A stretch of DNA of 64,000 nt from Mangrovibacter yixingensis (lineage in GTDB: Bacteria > Pseudomonadota > Gammaproteobacteria > Enterobacterales > Enterobacteriaceae). Location of the stretch: contig NZ_JAIVKM010000002.1 of assembly GCF_020523985.1 (NCBI RefSeq), forward strand, positions 248,001 through 312,000. Direction: 5' to 3'. The notes below the pieces were generated by a model, which had not been told where the DNA came from, searched no databases, and was given only the letters and a program-made list of their open reading frames with translations. Both the position numbers and the translations under genes were made by a program. Positions 21,901 to 32,709 of the stretch are shown here, in pieces; within the stretch, counting starts at the first letter, position 1; each line of letters begins with the position of its first letter.

Positions 21901-22497
21901 AATGTCGCGTAATAGCGCCAGCGGGCCAGGCCATAATTCACTGACCGCCTGAGCAACTGGCTTATTCAATGGATAACAATGACGCCGCCAGAAATCAGCA
22001 CAAGCTCTCTGGCGTAATTCCGTTTCATCTTCAATCAATTGCTGCTCAAACGGCATACCTGATTCAAATGCATTCAGGCTCAACATCCGCTGGCAAAACC
22101 CATGGATGGTGAAAATGGCTGCTTCATCCATCTGCCGTTCAGCAAGGAGTAATATTCGGGCGGCCTGTTTTTTGTCGCTGATTTCAGCCAGTAGCTGTTG
22201 ATACAACGGGTTGGTGCTATTTTCACGCACACAGGCAATACGCAATTCATGAATGTTACTGCGTATACGCCCACGTAACTCTTCGGTAGCCGCTTCGGTA
22301 AATGTCACCACCAGGATAGATTCCACCGGTAGCGGACGCACAAAAGCCGCATTGCCACCTAACCCTAACAGCAGGCGTAAATAAAGAGCAGCAATGGTAT
22401 ACGTCTTGCCAGTACCGGCTGACGCTTCAATTAAGCGTGCCCCCGACAAAGGTAAACGCAAAGGCTCAAGGGTGGTCGGCTTATTATGCTCTGGCAT
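18946..22497 (-). CDS. recB: RecBCD exodeoxyribonuclease subunit RecB
   Basis: An 1183-residue 3'-5' helicase and nuclease subunit (E. coli 1180). UvrD-like SF1A motifs are visible: Walker [11 protein letters not shown] (25-34), [27 protein letters not shown] and HKSKGLEYP. The C-terminal nuclease domain has the catalytic DYKSNWLG (E. coli Asp1080, Lys1082). This domain also loads RecA after Chi. The start ATG shares one base with the ptrA stop. The recD start overlaps its own stop. Confidence 0.98.
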   Translation of the reverse strand: MPEHNKPTTLEPLRLPLSGARLIEASAGTGKTYTIAALYLRLLLGLGGNAAFVRPLPVESILVVTFTEAATEELRGRIRSNIHELRIACVRENSTNPLYQQLLAEISDKKQAARILLLAERQMDEAAIFTIHGFCQRMLSLNAFESGMPFEQQLIEDETELRQRACADFWRRHCYPLNKPVAQAVSELWPGPLALLRDIGRYLSGDAPVLKQPVGEDETLQARHDAIIQAIDTLKKQWRGSSGNIPDIIENSAIDRRKYNRKNQGIWFDAVEAWAQSPTENYTFPDALSRFSQSFLYERTKAEGNPPEHALFAAIDVFLSQPLTLRDLVIARALADIRYTITQEKRYRGELGFDDMLSRLDQALAQPEGDSLAAAIRGRFPVAMIDEFQDTDPQQYRIFRHIWLGQAETALLLIGDPKQAIYAFRGADIFTYMKARGEVSAHYTLETNWRSSPAMVSSVNQLFSHLENPFMFEEIPFLPVNSAPRNQGLRFVLNGEPQPAMSVWLMPGEGCGVMEYQQTMARQCASQIRDWLVAGVAGNAVLEREGKTRSVSAADMTVLVRSRQEASLMREALSLLGIQSVYLSNRDSVFSTQEAQDILRVLQAVLNPENESGMRSALATSLFGLDAATLEQLSQNETAWDNLVDEFVGYRQRWLKRGVLPMLRTLLSQRNLAENILASQDGERRLTDILHVSELLQEASATADSEHALVRWLSQRIAEPDDNASSQQLRLESDRHLVKIVTIHKSKGLEYPLVWLPFIANYRAQAEGLYHDRQSFQAVLDLHKEKASLELAEAERLAEDLRLLYVAVTRAIWHCSLGIGPLFRGNRAKKGATDFHLSAPGHLIQQGQSCDAEGLRQWLAQLCQGDIALKDIDLSDETPWYPPLLPADNLAAREVPRTLTDFWRVTSYSGLQQHGSSAGQVLLPRLDIDAIGAVSSPSEQALTIHTFPRGAVPGTFLHSLFEQLDFTQPVDAEWLLQQLLSAGYGAEWLPVLLPWFEALLCAPLAENGLTLNALSEQDKRVEMEFYLPVDTLLAPGELDTLIRQHDPLSARSPALDFQQVRGMLKGFIDLTFRWQGRYYLLDYKSNWLGSTSEAYTPEAMARAMCEHRYDLQYQLYTLALHRYLRHRMPDYEYQHHFGGVIYLFLRGVEPGLLGNGIFTTRPDEKLVSAMDALFAGRDVEAVK

Positions 22498-25385
22498 TAC
22501 TCAGCTCCCGACTGAGGCAACGTCTTTTGTAGCGCCTCAACGCTATCCCAATGTTTCCAACCCTGAGGTGCGGCAAACTCAGCCTTCCCGTTTTGGTTTC
22601 CACTAACCTCGGAAATAACCGCCATACCATCATGTTCAATAACGGCCCGCCGGAAGAAGTTTGCAACTTTGGCAGGTGTTAAACTGCGAACAGCACTGAT
22701 AACAGCATCATCACTATCAAACGCCATATTTGCCCGGTCGAAATCCATGCTGACTTTCGCCACTTCGTCTCCGAGAGTCTGAGGCGCCTGCTGTATCTGG
22801 CTAATTACAGCTTGCTGAACCTGAGCAAATTCCTGTTCAGGCATTTCACGTAGCCGTTTTTCCGTTCCAGCAAAGAATGCGTTATAGCGTTGCCACAATT
22901 GAGCCGGTTGCCGGGTATTACTTTGCAACAGGAAACCCAGCCCCCACTGACGCCCAACGCTCATAGGGAAGGCAAAAACGGCATAGCCTAGTTGTTCCTG
23001 AGTACGCAGTTGGTTGTAGAACCAGGGCTGAATGATTTGCCCCAACACTTCACTGTATGCCGCACTGGTGTTTTCGTTAAACCCTGATGGTACAAATACT
23101 GCAGCCAGTGCTGAATCACTCCCGGATATGTTTTTTTCAAACACAATGTGCCGTGGTTGATCAACCACTACAGAGCGGTTACGAGTCCATTCAGTGCCTT
23201 TTGTGCCCAGTAGCTGTTGAACCTGAGTAGCCAGATGGTGGGCAGCATCAGTAGTCAGGTTACCAACCACAAGAAATTCAGGTCGGCTGCCCGTTTTCAA
23301 TTGTTCGCGATAATCCAGAATATCCTGCACTGTAATGGAAGGTAAGAGTTCCCGCCGCGCCTGGCGCTCGAAATACGGCACCTGAGACATCATCTGTACA
23401 GGCATAATAGCCAGTTCATAGGCTTTACCTTTTTCCGCCGACGCCAGCATTTGTTTATACCAGGATTTAGCCTGTTCAAGCTGCCCTTGCGTTGGCTGAT
23501 AGCTGAAATAGCCTTTCAACAAATCAAGGTAAAGTGGTGCCAGGCGCTGAGTATACCCATTAGCGCTAACCATCAGCCCACTGTTGGCATTAGTAGAAAA
23601 ATGGATCCCCCCCACCGCAGCCTGCTGGCTCAGCTGGTCCAATGCCAGGCCCGCCATATAGTCATTAAGTGCGAACATAACCTGGTTTTTCACGCTATCC
23701 ATTGCGTGTGGATTACGCAGAACTAATGTCACATTGGCCTTTGGCTCATTGGCAAAATAGCGGCTGGGCTGATACACCACACGCAAACCTGGATCATTGA
23801 CAATAAGCTCAGGCTTCGTCCATTTTTTATCCTGTTTGATCAATGAGAAATCATCAGGAATATAGGGGTTCAGCTCAGGCAAAGTGAACGTGAGCGACTG
23901 CCCAAATTTCACCCATTCAGAAAATTTCTCCGCACTGATGTTATCGACCTGATATGGCGCGTGAACAAAATATGCCAGCTTGTTATGGGGCTCATTCGGG
24001 CTGATATACCAGATACGGGCATGCTGTGGCGTCATCTCGGCCAGCCGGGCGGCAATAGCCTGCGGGTCATATTTGTCCGCAATATTACCAGCATCCAGAA
24101 CATGGCTGACTGGCACGCGAATCATGGTATCGGCTAACCACTGTACATAATCCATATCGCGAGTAATGGAGGGGAAGCGGAAATCTAAAGCAAGGACGTG
24201 CGCCATTTCATCAAAATAACGCTTGCTGATACCTTGCGTTTTCAGGGTGTCGATGTAGCGGAAAATAGCGGCCACAACTTCATCCCGGTGAGCAAGGCCT
24301 TTATCTGTGAGAGAAACTGAAATAGCGAAAACACCGCTATTACCAGCAACCACCGGATCAGAATCAGCACGGATGCTGTCCGCCAGGCCCTGGGTTTGTA
24401 GCCAGTCAGATAACGTATTTTTACTGCGGCTGCTAATCAGGTAACCAATAAGTTCATCCGTTTTACTGCGAAACTTATCGCTATTATTGGCGATGCGAAA
24501 TTCAACCCGCACCACTTTACGTGGTAATGCCGGCACATAATGGATAACAATGCCAGTTTGTGCGTTAGTGACAACTGGGATGGTTACCTCAGGGCGTTGA
24601 ATATGCCTGTCGGGAACACGCCCGTAGGTTTTCACTGCCAGTTCAGCTAATTCGGCCAGCGGTTTATTACTGTAAATAACCGCTTTCATGATATTTGCCG
24701 AGTAGTACTTGTCGTGAAAATGGTGCAATGCATCCAGCAACTTACTGCCGGGTTTATCGCGCAGTGTTTCCAGGTTGCCCCCAGAGAAACGTGCCGCCGG
24801 GTGTGCAGGATTAATGGTTTCGGCACTAACCTGGGCCATACGCATACCATCACGCTCACGGGCAAGAGTCAGTTCAGCATTGACCGCATTACGCTCGCGT
24901 TCTGCATATTCTGGCGCTAATAGTGGCTGCTCAATGGCATCAGCCAGGCGGTCAACCGCACCAGCGAGCGCATCGTTCTCCACCTCGAGGTAAAATGCAG
25001 TGCGGTAGGGTGCAGTGCTGGCGTTATGGCTGCCACCATGTAATTTGAGGTACTCGGCAAGGCAATCAGGTTGCGGGTATTTTTTTGATCCCATCAGCGT
25101 CATATGCTCAAGATAATGCGCGAGCCCAAGGTGGCTATCCGGGTCCTGTAGTGAACCCACCGGAACAACGAGGGCTGACAGTGATTTCACTGCCTGTGGG
25201 TCGGAAACTAATAGTACCGTCATATTATTATCAAGCTTTATAGCCTGATACAGACGAGTGTCGTTCGCACTTTTATGGATAGTCTGCTGGATGGGTTGCC
25301 AACCTGTACCGGCCTGGCTTAAAGGAGCCCAAAAGAGCACAACATAAACAAACAGCGCATAAAACCAGGTACTGCTCTTAGGCAT
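22497..25385 (-). CDS. ptrA: Pitrilysin (protease III)
   Basis: A 962-residue periplasmic M16 zinc protease, the E. coli length. A signal peptide of about 25 residues is followed by four M16 repeats. The inverted zinc motif HYLEH is at 90-94 with the distal Glu in the ERERNAVNAELTL region. The enzyme degrades small peptides such as insulin fragments. It has no known part in recombination; its place inside the recC-recB-recD transcript is a conserved oddity of enterobacteria. It starts 103 bases after recC. Confidence 0.97.
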   Translation of the reverse strand: MPKSSTWFYALFVYVVLFWAPLSQAGTGWQPIQQTIHKSANDTRLYQAIKLDNNMTVLLVSDPQAVKSLSALVVPVGSLQDPDSHLGLAHYLEHMTLMGSKKYPQPDCLAEYLKLHGGSHNASTAPYRTAFYLEVENDALAGAVDRLADAIEQPLLAPEYAERERNAVNAELTLARERDGMRMAQVSAETINPAHPAARFSGGNLETLRDKPGSKLLDALHHFHDKYYSANIMKAVIYSNKPLAELAELAVKTYGRVPDRHIQRPEVTIPVVTNAQTGIVIHYVPALPRKVVRVEFRIANNSDKFRSKTDELIGYLISSRSKNTLSDWLQTQGLADSIRADSDPVVAGNSGVFAISVSLTDKGLAHRDEVVAAIFRYIDTLKTQGISKRYFDEMAHVLALDFRFPSITRDMDYVQWLADTMIRVPVSHVLDAGNIADKYDPQAIAARLAEMTPQHARIWYISPNEPHNKLAYFVHAPYQVDNISAEKFSEWVKFGQSLTFTLPELNPYIPDDFSLIKQDKKWTKPELIVNDPGLRVVYQPSRYFANEPKANVTLVLRNPHAMDSVKNQVMFALNDYMAGLALDQLSQQAAVGGIHFSTNANSGLMVSANGYTQRLAPLYLDLLKGYFSYQPTQGQLEQAKSWYKQMLASAEKGKAYELAIMPVQMMSQVPYFERQARRELLPSITVQDILDYREQLKTGSRPEFLVVGNLTTDAAHHLATQVQQLLGTKGTEWTRNRSVVVDQPRHIVFEKNISGSDSALAAVFVPSGFNENTSAAYSEVLGQIIQPWFYNQLRTQEQLGYAVFAFPMSVGRQWGLGFLLQSNTRQPAQLWQRYNAFFAGTEKRLREMPEQEFAQVQQAVISQIQQAPQTLGDEVAKVSMDFDRANMAFDSDDAVISAVRSLTPAKVANFFRRAVIEHDGMAVISEVSGNQNGKAEFAAPQGWKHWDSVEALQKTLPQSGAE

Positions 25386-25488
25386 TCACAAACCTCACCT
25401 TTAACAACTTTGCTATTCATCATCTGGAACTGTTCAGTACCGATGCCTGCTTGCCCATTTTCGCAACGTTACAGGCTTTTCTTTTATC

Positions 25489-28400
25489 TCATTTCGGTTG
25501 GTTGTACCTGAACAGGGGTAACAAAAAACGCTCTGCTTCACGCAGTATTGCCTGGTAATATTCAGGCTCAAGGGTACGCCACAGGCGCTGCAACCACATA
25601 TCCTCACCTTCGCCAGCCACCATTTGGTTACCTTCCCATGCCTGAGTCAGCTTACGGCGGGCATTTTTTTGCGTATCTTCATCCCACAAAATGGCACTAT
25701 TCTCTGCATCGTAACAGGCTTTTATCCATGCCCCACCACTTAGTGGCAGCAAAACCAGTGGCTGAGACAATCCTTCACGATACCCTTCAATAAGTTGGGC
25801 AAGATACTTTTCAGCAAGATCCTTTTCCAATGGTGGGAACACCCAATGAGAGTCATTACGCCCATATAAACGGCTTTCCCCCGTACCGCCACCAACACAA
25901 TAGACAAGGTGTTCAATCCAAAGTTGCAGACCATGCGCAACACTGAGCACCGATGGCCGCCAGCGTAACAAACCATCAGGCTGAACATGCTGTAACCAGC
26001 CCGTTAACTTAACGCCAGCCAATGAGATATTCACTTCCTGAGCCGAATCAGGTGTGCGCTGTGACAATACCAGGCTGGCAATTTCCTGCATCTCGCCTTG
26101 CTGCTGAGCCCAAAAAATCTCACCAAATGGCCCATAAGGTAAAGCGCCAGCCGCACGGAAACGGCGATATAGCCGGGAGGAGTCTTCACCGTTTACCAGC
26201 GTATTAAGCAGTTGCTGATTTACCTGAAAACGATCAAGGCTATCAAGCTCAAAGGGCTCAGTATCAGGAATTTCTGTTTCATCCAGATGATTACTAATCC
26301 TCAACCGCATCTGGAAAAACGCTCTCACGGGATGGCGCCAGAAACGTTGTAACGCTTCAAGCGACAACTCTTCAGTTGGCAACATTTCCAAGGGTTGGCG
26401 AATAAAATGCGGTTGGGGCTGCCCTACGCCAGAAGCAGCGGGCAACCATTCGTGAGCAAAACTCTGTTGCACAGCGCCGGGAATAAAGTTTCCTGCATCG
26501 AAAGGGGTGCGGGGGTATACCTGCAATAAATACTCACGCACCTTATGTGCGCTGGTATCAATATCCAGTTGTTCATCACCAGGCAAATAGTGGCTTTGAG
26601 CGACATAGTCAATCAACTCTTCAACCAGAACTGATGGGTAACGAAGGCTGTTGTCCTGCACAGAACGGCCTACATAACTGATATAGAGTTTTTCCCTGGC
26701 AGAGATGAGTGCTTCAAGGAACAAATACCTGTCATCATCACGCCTGCTGCGATCTCCCCTGCGCGGTTTTTCGCTCATAAGATCAAACCCCAAAGGCGAG
26801 AGTGTTCTGGGGTAAACGCCATCATTCATGCCCAGCAGGCACACGACTTTAAAAGGAATAGAACGCATGGGCATCAGCGTACAAAAATTAACAGGCCCGG
26901 CAAGAAAACGTTGGCTGATGCGTTCCTGGTCCAAACGGCCTGTCAGTTCATCACACAATAAACTTAACGGCACAGGTTGCTGATATTGTGCCTCAAGCGC
27001 CTGGTCGATGATGGTTTGCCACTGTTTTTCAACCAACGCGAGTGCGGCTTCTGCATCCGGGTCAGGTGCAAAAAAATCTGCCAGGAGTTCATGGCATACA
27101 GGCGACCATTCCAGTGGTGTGCGGGCGGTATTAAGTGTTTCACGCCAGGTTTTCAGGCGAGACAACAATGTTGCCAGTTGGCCCGCAAGTTCCGCGACTA
27201 AACCACTGGATTCATCATAGGGCAGTATATCCCGCCACTCACCTTCAGCACTGTCCATAGCATAGCCCAATAACATACGTGTCAGGCCGAATTGCCAGGT
27301 ATGTTGGCCTGTTACAGGTAAGCCAAGATCGTGAACATTGTCATCGTCCAACCCCCAGCGAATCCCAGATTCATTCACCCACTGACGTAAATAACCCAAC
27401 CCGTCTTCATCAATGCCAAACCGGGAAGCTACTGCAGGAACTTCAAGTAACGCCAGTACATCTTCCGAGGTGAAACGACTAACGGGCAGTGCCAGTAGTG
27501 CCAAAAAAGCCTGCATTGCAGGGTGAGCCTGGCTCGCACGGCGGTCGGAAATAGCAAACGGGACATAACGATCACCCTGCGCACTACCAAATACGGCCTG
27601 AATATAAGGGCTATAACTGTCGATATCAGCAACCATCACGATGATGTCACGCGCCGATAATTCAGGCTGGCTTGTCAGCAATGCCAGCAAATAATCATGC
27701 AACACTTCCACTTCACGCTGCGGGCTGTGGCACAGGTGGAAAGTCAGGCTGGCGTCATCCGGTGCCAGGCACTGCTTATAAGTGCTGTGCTCGAAGCGTT
27801 CCAGGCTCAGCCCTTCTTCCGCCCTATTGCTGAGTGTTAACACATCATCTTGCAGGCGGTGCAACAGCGTGTCACGCTCACCATCAACGAACACATCCAA
27901 ATCATTGATATGCTCTAGATCCGCCAACAGCCAGGTGTAATCGCGCCCCAATTTCCCCCATGATGCCAGTAACGCGTTAGGCAACTCCTGTTCACCGTTA
28001 TCATCAAACAAGGAATCCAGCGCTACTTCATCTCTGAACAATGGGCGGGATTCTTCCGACTGGTGTCGTTTACGTGGGCGGGTAACCAGACGGGCGAGCC
28101 AGGCCTGGTCTTTTATATCCCCCCAGTAATAACGACACGGGTTGGTAAATAACAAATGAACATCAATATGCCTTCCCAATGCTTCCAGCGCCTGGAGATA
28201 AACCGGTGGTAAGGCAGAAATCCCACAAATAAAAACACGTGCAGGCAGGCCTTGTGGCACCTTTTCGCTGGTTTCAAGGGTATGGATAAAACGGGTGTAT
28301 AACCCTGCGCGGTGCCAGCCAGGCTGGCCGAGTTCTGCGGTGTGTTTAACCAGTGCCCGCCATAACGGTGCCTGCCAAACCTGAGCATCACCTAACTCAC

Positions 28401-28866
28401 TAAGTAACTGCCCTTCTTCCCAGGCCGTAAGCCATTCAGGACGATAAACCAGGTACTGGTCATAGAGGTCGGCAACCCGGGAGGCAAGCTGAAAGCACTT
28501 ACGCTGGTCGATATCATCATCCAGATAGTGACGCAGTGCCTCAAACTCCGGCGCTTCTATCATGGCTGGTAGCAGCGACATAAGCTTCCAGGTCATTCCT
28601 GGTTTACTGAAGGCGCTTTCCTGTGGGATACCAGGCAAAACCGTGACAAACATTTCCCAGATAAAACGGGCTGGTAACGGGAATGACATATTAGCGGCAA
28701 TGCCGAATTTCTGCGCCAGAGTCATTTGCAACCATTGCGCCATCCCAGTGCTTTGCACCAACACCACTTCTTCAGCGAAAGGATCGGGTAATGGTTGTTG
28801 CTCAATAATAAACGCCATTATTTCTTCCAGAACATCAAGGCGATTTGAGTGATAGACCCTTAACAT
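25489..28866 (-). CDS. recC: RecBCD exodeoxyribonuclease subunit RecC
   Basis: An 1125-residue subunit (E. coli 1122) that holds the complex together and reads the Chi sequence in the 3' strand. It has a degenerate helicase fold without a Walker A motif, as the family does. Conserved blocks such as ESTGMAQWLQ are close to VQSTGMAQWLQ here (residues 38-48), with FCTLMPMRSIPFKVVCLLGMNDGVYPR near 660. It starts 12 bases after ppdC on the same strand, so the pseudopilin cluster and recC may share a message. Confidence 0.97.
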   Translation of the reverse strand: MLRVYHSNRLDVLEEIMAFIIEQQPLPDPFAEEVVLVQSTGMAQWLQMTLAQKFGIAANMSFPLPARFIWEMFVTVLPGIPQESAFSKPGMTWKLMSLLPAMIEAPEFEALRHYLDDDIDQRKCFQLASRVADLYDQYLVYRPEWLTAWEEGQLLSELGDAQVWQAPLWRALVKHTAELGQPGWHRAGLYTRFIHTLETSEKVPQGLPARVFICGISALPPVYLQALEALGRHIDVHLLFTNPCRYYWGDIKDQAWLARLVTRPRKRHQSEESRPLFRDEVALDSLFDDNGEQELPNALLASWGKLGRDYTWLLADLEHINDLDVFVDGERDTLLHRLQDDVLTLSNRAEEGLSLERFEHSTYKQCLAPDDASLTFHLCHSPQREVEVLHDYLLALLTSQPELSARDIIVMVADIDSYSPYIQAVFGSAQGDRYVPFAISDRRASQAHPAMQAFLALLALPVSRFTSEDVLALLEVPAVASRFGIDEDGLGYLRQWVNESGIRWGLDDDNVHDLGLPVTGQHTWQFGLTRMLLGYAMDSAEGEWRDILPYDESSGLVAELAGQLATLLSRLKTWRETLNTARTPLEWSPVCHELLADFFAPDPDAEAALALVEKQWQTIIDQALEAQYQQPVPLSLLCDELTGRLDQERISQRFLAGPVNFCTLMPMRSIPFKVVCLLGMNDGVYPRTLSPLGFDLMSEKPRRGDRSRRDDDRYLFLEALISAREKLYISYVGRSVQDNSLRYPSVLVEELIDYVAQSHYLPGDEQLDIDTSAHKVREYLLQVYPRTPFDAGNFIPGAVQQSFAHEWLPAASGVGQPQPHFIRQPLEMLPTEELSLEALQRFWRHPVRAFFQMRLRISNHLDETEIPDTEPFELDSLDRFQVNQQLLNTLVNGEDSSRLYRRFRAAGALPYGPFGEIFWAQQQGEMQEIASLVLSQRTPDSAQEVNISLAGVKLTGWLQHVQPDGLLRWRPSVLSVAHGLQLWIEHLVYCVGGGTGESRLYGRNDSHWVFPPLEKDLAEKYLAQLIEGYREGLSQPLVLLPLSGGAWIKACYDAENSAILWDEDTQKNARRKLTQAWEGNQMVAGEGEDMWLQRLWRTLEPEYYQAILREAERFLLPLFRYNQPK

Positions 28867-28878
28867 AAAAACTCCTGA

Positions 28879-29205
28879 CTACCGTGCCAGTGGACAATGT
28901 AAACGAGATAGTTCGCCCTGTCTGCCACCAGGGCTTACCAACATAACCTGGATGGAGACACATGCCCCTTCTTCCCGCCGTGTACGGCTAACAAACCAGC
29001 CTTCTGGTAAAGCGGGGGCAACAATACCAACCTGCTGGCTGGCAAAACGCCCAAGTAACAAGAAGTCACGCTGAACCTGCATACCCTGCGACAGGGAATG
29101 CTGCATGGCGAGTAGTGCCGACAACATCACAGCAGACACCACTACCGCAGCCAGGCTTTCAACCAGGCTGAACCCTTGCTGGTAGCGCACTAGGGTAATA
29201 TGCAT
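28879..29205 (-). CDS. ppdC: Prepilin-peptidase-dependent protein C
   Basis: A 108-residue type IV pilin-like protein (E. coli PpdC 107). The leader MHITLVRYQQG precedes FSLVE, the prepilin peptidase site, and the hydrophobic helix that follows. I start it at 29205, overlapping the ygdB stop by 16 bases; the open frame to 29292 adds unrelated residues. The members of this cluster look like minor pseudopilins, but no pilus has been assigned to them in enterobacteria. Confidence 0.85.
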   Translation of the reverse strand: MHITLVRYQQGFSLVESLAAVVVSAVMLSALLAMQHSLSQGMQVQRDFLLLGRFASQQVGIVAPALPEGWFVSRTRREEGACVSIQVMLVSPGGRQGELSRLHCPLAR

Positions 29206-29627
29206 GCTTTGCTCTCTGTTAATGGACAAAAATCGACCCACCCATGCGGTAACCAGGTAATGCTGGTACCAACAGGCATTCCCCAACGCCACAACACCAA
29301 TGGATTTCCACCGTTATCTTCATCAGAAGACATTCCAGGACTTGCAGCAAGCAATACACGGTCCTGAGAAACCTGGCGTAAGCAAGCGCGGCCCGCACCA
29401 TTTGCCGGTATCTGGCAGACCCAACCTGCTGCCAGGGACCATTGCTGCTGTGTTCCCCATGCCAGGAGCGTAAGCGCCATGTTCCATTGTTCCAGGGCCT
29501 TTCGCTCCTGGTGAACCCGGCGAAAACGTATTTCATACTGCTGAGCCTGCCCAACCAACACGAGCAACCCCAACAAAAACAGCATGATGACGACCACCAA
29601 CGACGACGCACCCTTTTGCATTTTCAT
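29190..29627 (-). CDS. ygdB: DUF2509 family protein YgdB
   Basis: A 145-residue protein (E. coli YgdB 135). It has an N-terminal hydrophobic segment (about residues 8-28) after MKMQKGASS, a PulK/GspK-like or PilX-like short cytoplasmic leader, and four cysteines in the rest of the chain. Its ATG overlaps the ppdB stop as ATGA, so the ppdA-ppdB-ygdB-ppdC genes are tightly coupled. A minor-pseudopilin role is inferred from the neighbours. Function not shown. Confidence 0.85.
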   Translation of the reverse strand: MKMQKGASSLVVVIMLFLLGLLVLVGQAQQYEIRFRRVHQERKALEQWNMALTLLAWGTQQQWSLAAGWVCQIPANGAGRACLRQVSQDRVLLAASPGMSSDEDNGGNPLVLWRWGMPVGTSITWLPHGWVDFCPLTESKACILP

Positions 29628-30181
29628 GGCAGATTATACCCCGCCACACTGTGAAGCACAGACAGGCTAACCTGAGGGTAACGGCGTAAGTAACCTGCCA
29701 ACGAGACTTCAAAAACCGCCGGGTCATGTGGTGATGGCACAATGGTAAAAAGGGTCAGTACCATCCATTCAGGATCAGTTATGCGTTCCCAATTGCCTTG
29801 CTGGCAATTCTGGGCCCCCCTGCTGGTTTGCAGGCTTTCCCCATTAATACGAAACCCAAACTGAGCGGGTTGCGCGGCAGGTAACACGGGCCACTTTCCG
29901 GTGCTTTCGCTATCCCATTGCACCACCAGACAACCCGATTGCAGGTATATTGGTGCGCCAACACACTCACCATTACAGTAACCAGCACGCTGAATATGCT
30001 TGCCGACAGTAAAGGCCAGTTGCCAGAGTTCGTCATCCAGTTGCATACGCTGTGTTTCCCGGCTCACCTGCAAGGTGAGAAAGGGCAATACTTTAAGCAC
30101 AGAAGGCAATAAAACTGCGCTAATCGCGAGAGCAACCATCATCTCCATAAGAGTAAATCCACTCTGGCTGGCTATTCGCAT
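29624..30181 (-). CDS. ppdB: Prepilin-peptidase-dependent protein B
   Basis: A 185-residue type IV pilin-like protein (E. coli PpdB 187). The leader MRIASQSG is followed by FTLMEMMVALAIS, a class III signal with Glu5 of the mature protein. Start ATG 30181 overlaps the ppdA stop by ten bases; the frame is open upstream to 30220 but the pilin leader must begin here. It resembles PilW/PulJ-type minor pseudopilins. The Cys pair YCNGECVGA suggests a periplasmic disulfide. Confidence 0.88.
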   Translation of the reverse strand: MRIASQSGFTLMEMMVALAISAVLLPSVLKVLPFLTLQVSRETQRMQLDDELWQLAFTVGKHIQRAGYCNGECVGAPIYLQSGCLVVQWDSESTGKWPVLPAAQPAQFGFRINGESLQTSRGAQNCQQGNWERITDPEWMVLTLFTIVPSPHDPAVFEVSLAGYLRRYPQVSLSVLHSVAGYNLP

Positions 30182-30645
30182 GTTATTTCTCCAGGCCCAC
30201 ATACTCGAATGCGCCCCCACGCAGATACAATTAATTGCCCTTCACCTGCCGGGCTGCGTATAACAATGCGGCCGCTACGGGCTGTGTTACGAGCACCATA
30301 AAACCCCAGCCCATCTGTCATGCTCACCAACTGAATTTCAGCAGCAACCGGGGAATAAACCTGGCGTGGCAATGACCTGCATCCCCCCGCAAGATGTTCA
30401 GTCGTACTGATACACCACAAACCATCTTCACGATGGACATACAGGCGAACGTCCAGATTTTTCCAGGCGGAATCATCGCGCCATGACATTAAAAAAGCGC
30501 GTAACAGATGAATGCTTTGTGCCAACCTCTGTTGTTGTTGCCACTGAACCCATTGGTTAAACCCACCAACCGACAACCCCGCGACAATCGCCATAACGAC
30601 CAGCATTTCCAAAAGTGTAAAGCCTGCACTGCTTCGTTTTTTCAT
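30172..30645 (-). CDS. ppdA: Prepilin-peptidase-dependent protein A
   Basis: A 157-residue type IV pilin-like protein (E. coli PpdA 156). The leader MKKRSSAG is cut before FTLLEMLVVMAIV, and the remainder is similar in size to GspH/FimT-type minor pseudopilins. I use ATG 30645; the only upstream alternative is TTG 30654, which would lengthen the leader by three residues. First gene of the ppdA-ppdB-ygdB-ppdC-recC series, with a 226-base gap to thyA that should hold its promoter. Confidence 0.88.
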   Translation of the reverse strand: MKKRSSAGFTLLEMLVVMAIVAGLSVGGFNQWVQWQQQQRLAQSIHLLRAFLMSWRDDSAWKNLDVRLYVHREDGLWCISTTEHLAGGCRSLPRQVYSPVAAEIQLVSMTDGLGFYGARNTARSGRIVIRSPAGEGQLIVSAWGRIRVCGPGEITCE

Positions 30646-30796
30646 GGCGAGCAATTTGCCAGAAAGCCTGAGAAGTAGTGAAGGCTGATGCGGTAATTTT
30701 GGAAGGCGGCTCGATGAAAACTTAAGGGGGAATGTAATCGTTACAGGGAGTTGCAGGCAGGGCTGAAAAAACCTGCGCTCGCACTTTTAACGCAGC

Positions 30797-30826
30797 AAAA
30801 AAAGCCCGCATCGCGAGATGCAGGCT
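30797..30826 (-). terminator. Intrinsic terminator of thyA
   Basis: On the minus strand the stem GCCTGCATCTCGCGATGCGGGC is followed by seven T, about 55 bases after the thyA stop. This separates thyA from ppdA. Confidence 0.88.
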
Positions 30827-30880
30827 CAGGTTACTGGCAAACAAGAAAGCTATTTGCAGTGGGCAATTAAATGAACAGCG

Positions 30881-31675
30881 TTAGATGGCCACAGGTGCTT
30901 TAATTGCCGGATGTGGGTCGTACCCTTCGATTTCAAAGTCATCAAACTGGTAATCAAATACGGATTCTGGTTTACGTTTAATCACCAATTTCGGCAGTGG
31001 GCGCGGCTCCCTGGTCAGTTGCAGATTAGCTTGTTCAAGGTGATTCATATACAGGTGAGTATCACCGCCAGTCCAAACAAAATCGCCAGGAATTAAGTCA
31101 CACTGTTGTGCAACCATATGTACCAACAGCGCATAACTGGCAATATTGAACGGCAAACCCAGGAATATATCGCAAGAACGCTGGTAAAGCTGGCAAGACA
31201 ATTTGCCATCAGCAACATAGAACTGGAAGAAGGCGTGGCAAGGTGCCAGTGCCATTTTGTCCAGTTCAGACACATTCCACGCGGAAACGATAATACGGCG
31301 TGAATCGGGGTCGTTTTTTAGCTGCTCAATAACACGGGTTATCTGATCAATGTGCTCGCCATTTGGTGTTGGCCACGCGCGCCATTGCTTGCCGTATACC
31401 GGCCCCAGGTCACCGTTTTCATCAGCCCATTCGTCCCAAATCGTGACATTATTTTCACGCAGGTAAGCGATGTTGGTGTCCCCTTTCAGGAACCACAACA
31501 GTTCATGGATGATTGAGCGCAAATGGCAACGTTTGGTTGTCACCAGCGGGAATCCTTCCTGCAGATTAAAACGCATTTGGTGACCAAAGATTGACCGTGT
31601 ACCGGTGCCGGTACGGTCATTCTTAAACGTGCCTTCATCCAGCACTTTTTTCATCAAATCAAGATACTGTTTCAT
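30881..31675 (-). CDS. thyA: Thymidylate synthase ThyA
   Basis: A 264-residue enzyme, the E. coli length, that methylates dUMP to dTMP with methylene-tetrahydrofolate. Catalytic Cys146 is in [12 protein letters not shown], and the folate/dUMP-binding [18 protein letters not shown] is intact. The C-terminal KAPVAI is complete. It starts six bases after lgt and is translationally close to it, the conserved enterobacterial arrangement. Confidence 0.98.
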   Translation of the reverse strand: MKQYLDLMKKVLDEGTFKNDRTGTGTRSIFGHQMRFNLQEGFPLVTTKRCHLRSIIHELLWFLKGDTNIAYLRENNVTIWDEWADENGDLGPVYGKQWRAWPTPNGEHIDQITRVIEQLKNDPDSRRIIVSAWNVSELDKMALAPCHAFFQFYVADGKLSCQLYQRSCDIFLGLPFNIASYALLVHMVAQQCDLIPGDFVWTGGDTHLYMNHLEQANLQLTREPRPLPKLVIKRKPESVFDYQFDDFEIEGYDPHPAIKAPVAI

Positions 31676-31681
31676 GTTTTC

Positions 31682-32557
31682 TCACGATAACTGCGGCTGG
31701 TTTTTACGGCGATATGCCCAGACCATCATCGCCACGCCAGCCAGGATCATTGGGATGGAGAGAATTTGCCCCATGCTGATGTACTGAACCCAGGCACCAG
31801 TAAACTGCGCGTCAGGTTGGCGGAAAAATTCGACAATAATACGAAACGCGCCATAACCAATCAGGAATAACCCGGATACAGCTCCCATAGGACGGGGCTT
31901 ACGAATAAACACATTCAGAATAATAAACAGCACGATCCCTTCGAGGAAGAGTTCATACAGTTGTGACGGGTGGCGGGGCAACATGCCATATTTATCAAAC
32001 AGTGCCTGCCATTGTGGGTGAGAAGGTAACAAGGCAATATCTTCACTACGAGACCCAGGGAACAGCATGGCAAAGCGGAAATTCGGGTCGACACGCCCCC
32101 ACAATTCACCGTTGATAAAGTTGCCCAAACGCCCGGCTCCAAGGCCAAACGGAATTAATGGCGCGATAAAGTCAGACACCTGGAAAAAGGTCCGCTTCGT
32201 ACGGCGGGCAAACCACAACATCACACAAATAACACCAATCAACCCACCATGAAATGACATACCGCCATCCCACACTTTGAATAAATACAATGGGTTATTA
32301 AGGAACGAGGGCAGATTATAAAACAGGACATAGCCAATACGCCCGCCTAAAAAGACACCGAGAAAACCTGCATACAGTAAGTTTTCCACCTCGTTTTTTG
32401 TCCAGCCACTTCCTGGCCGATTAGCTCGACGTGTTGCCAGCCACATTGCGAAAATAAACCCAACCAGGTACATAACACCGTACCAGTGAAGGGAGACAGG
32501 GCCGAGAGAGAAAATAACTGGGTCAAAGTCAGGAAAATGCAGATAGCCAGTGTTCAT
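31682..32557 (-). CDS. lgt: Prolipoprotein diacylglyceryl transferase Lgt
   Basis: A 291-residue inner-membrane enzyme, the E. coli length, that moves diacylglycerol from phosphatidylglycerol to the lipobox Cys of prolipoproteins. It has seven membrane segments. The Lgt signature [16 protein letters not shown] and the essential-His region MSFHGGLIG are present. I start at ATG 32557 (MNTGYLHFP), which aligns with E. coli; upstream ATG 32566 (MVT) and longer frames are possible but not conserved. Confidence 0.96.
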   Translation of the reverse strand: MNTGYLHFPDFDPVIFSLGPVSLHWYGVMYLVGFIFAMWLATRRANRPGSGWTKNEVENLLYAGFLGVFLGGRIGYVLFYNLPSFLNNPLYLFKVWDGGMSFHGGLIGVICVMLWFARRTKRTFFQVSDFIAPLIPFGLGAGRLGNFINGELWGRVDPNFRFAMLFPGSRSEDIALLPSHPQWQALFDKYGMLPRHPSQLYELFLEGIVLFIILNVFIRKPRPMGAVSGLFLIGYGAFRIIVEFFRQPDAQFTGAWVQYISMGQILSIPMILAGVAMMVWAYRRKNQPQLS

Positions 32558-32709
32558 AGTCACCATATAAACGCTTATTTTTCTGCCAAAAAGCAGACTG
32601 TTGGTCCTGCGTATGCAGGGCATACGCGCCAGAAAGCGCGCATCATATCACAAAGGCAACAGACATCGGGTTGTGGAGTTGTAAAGAACTATTCCGCGGC
32701 TATAGCGAA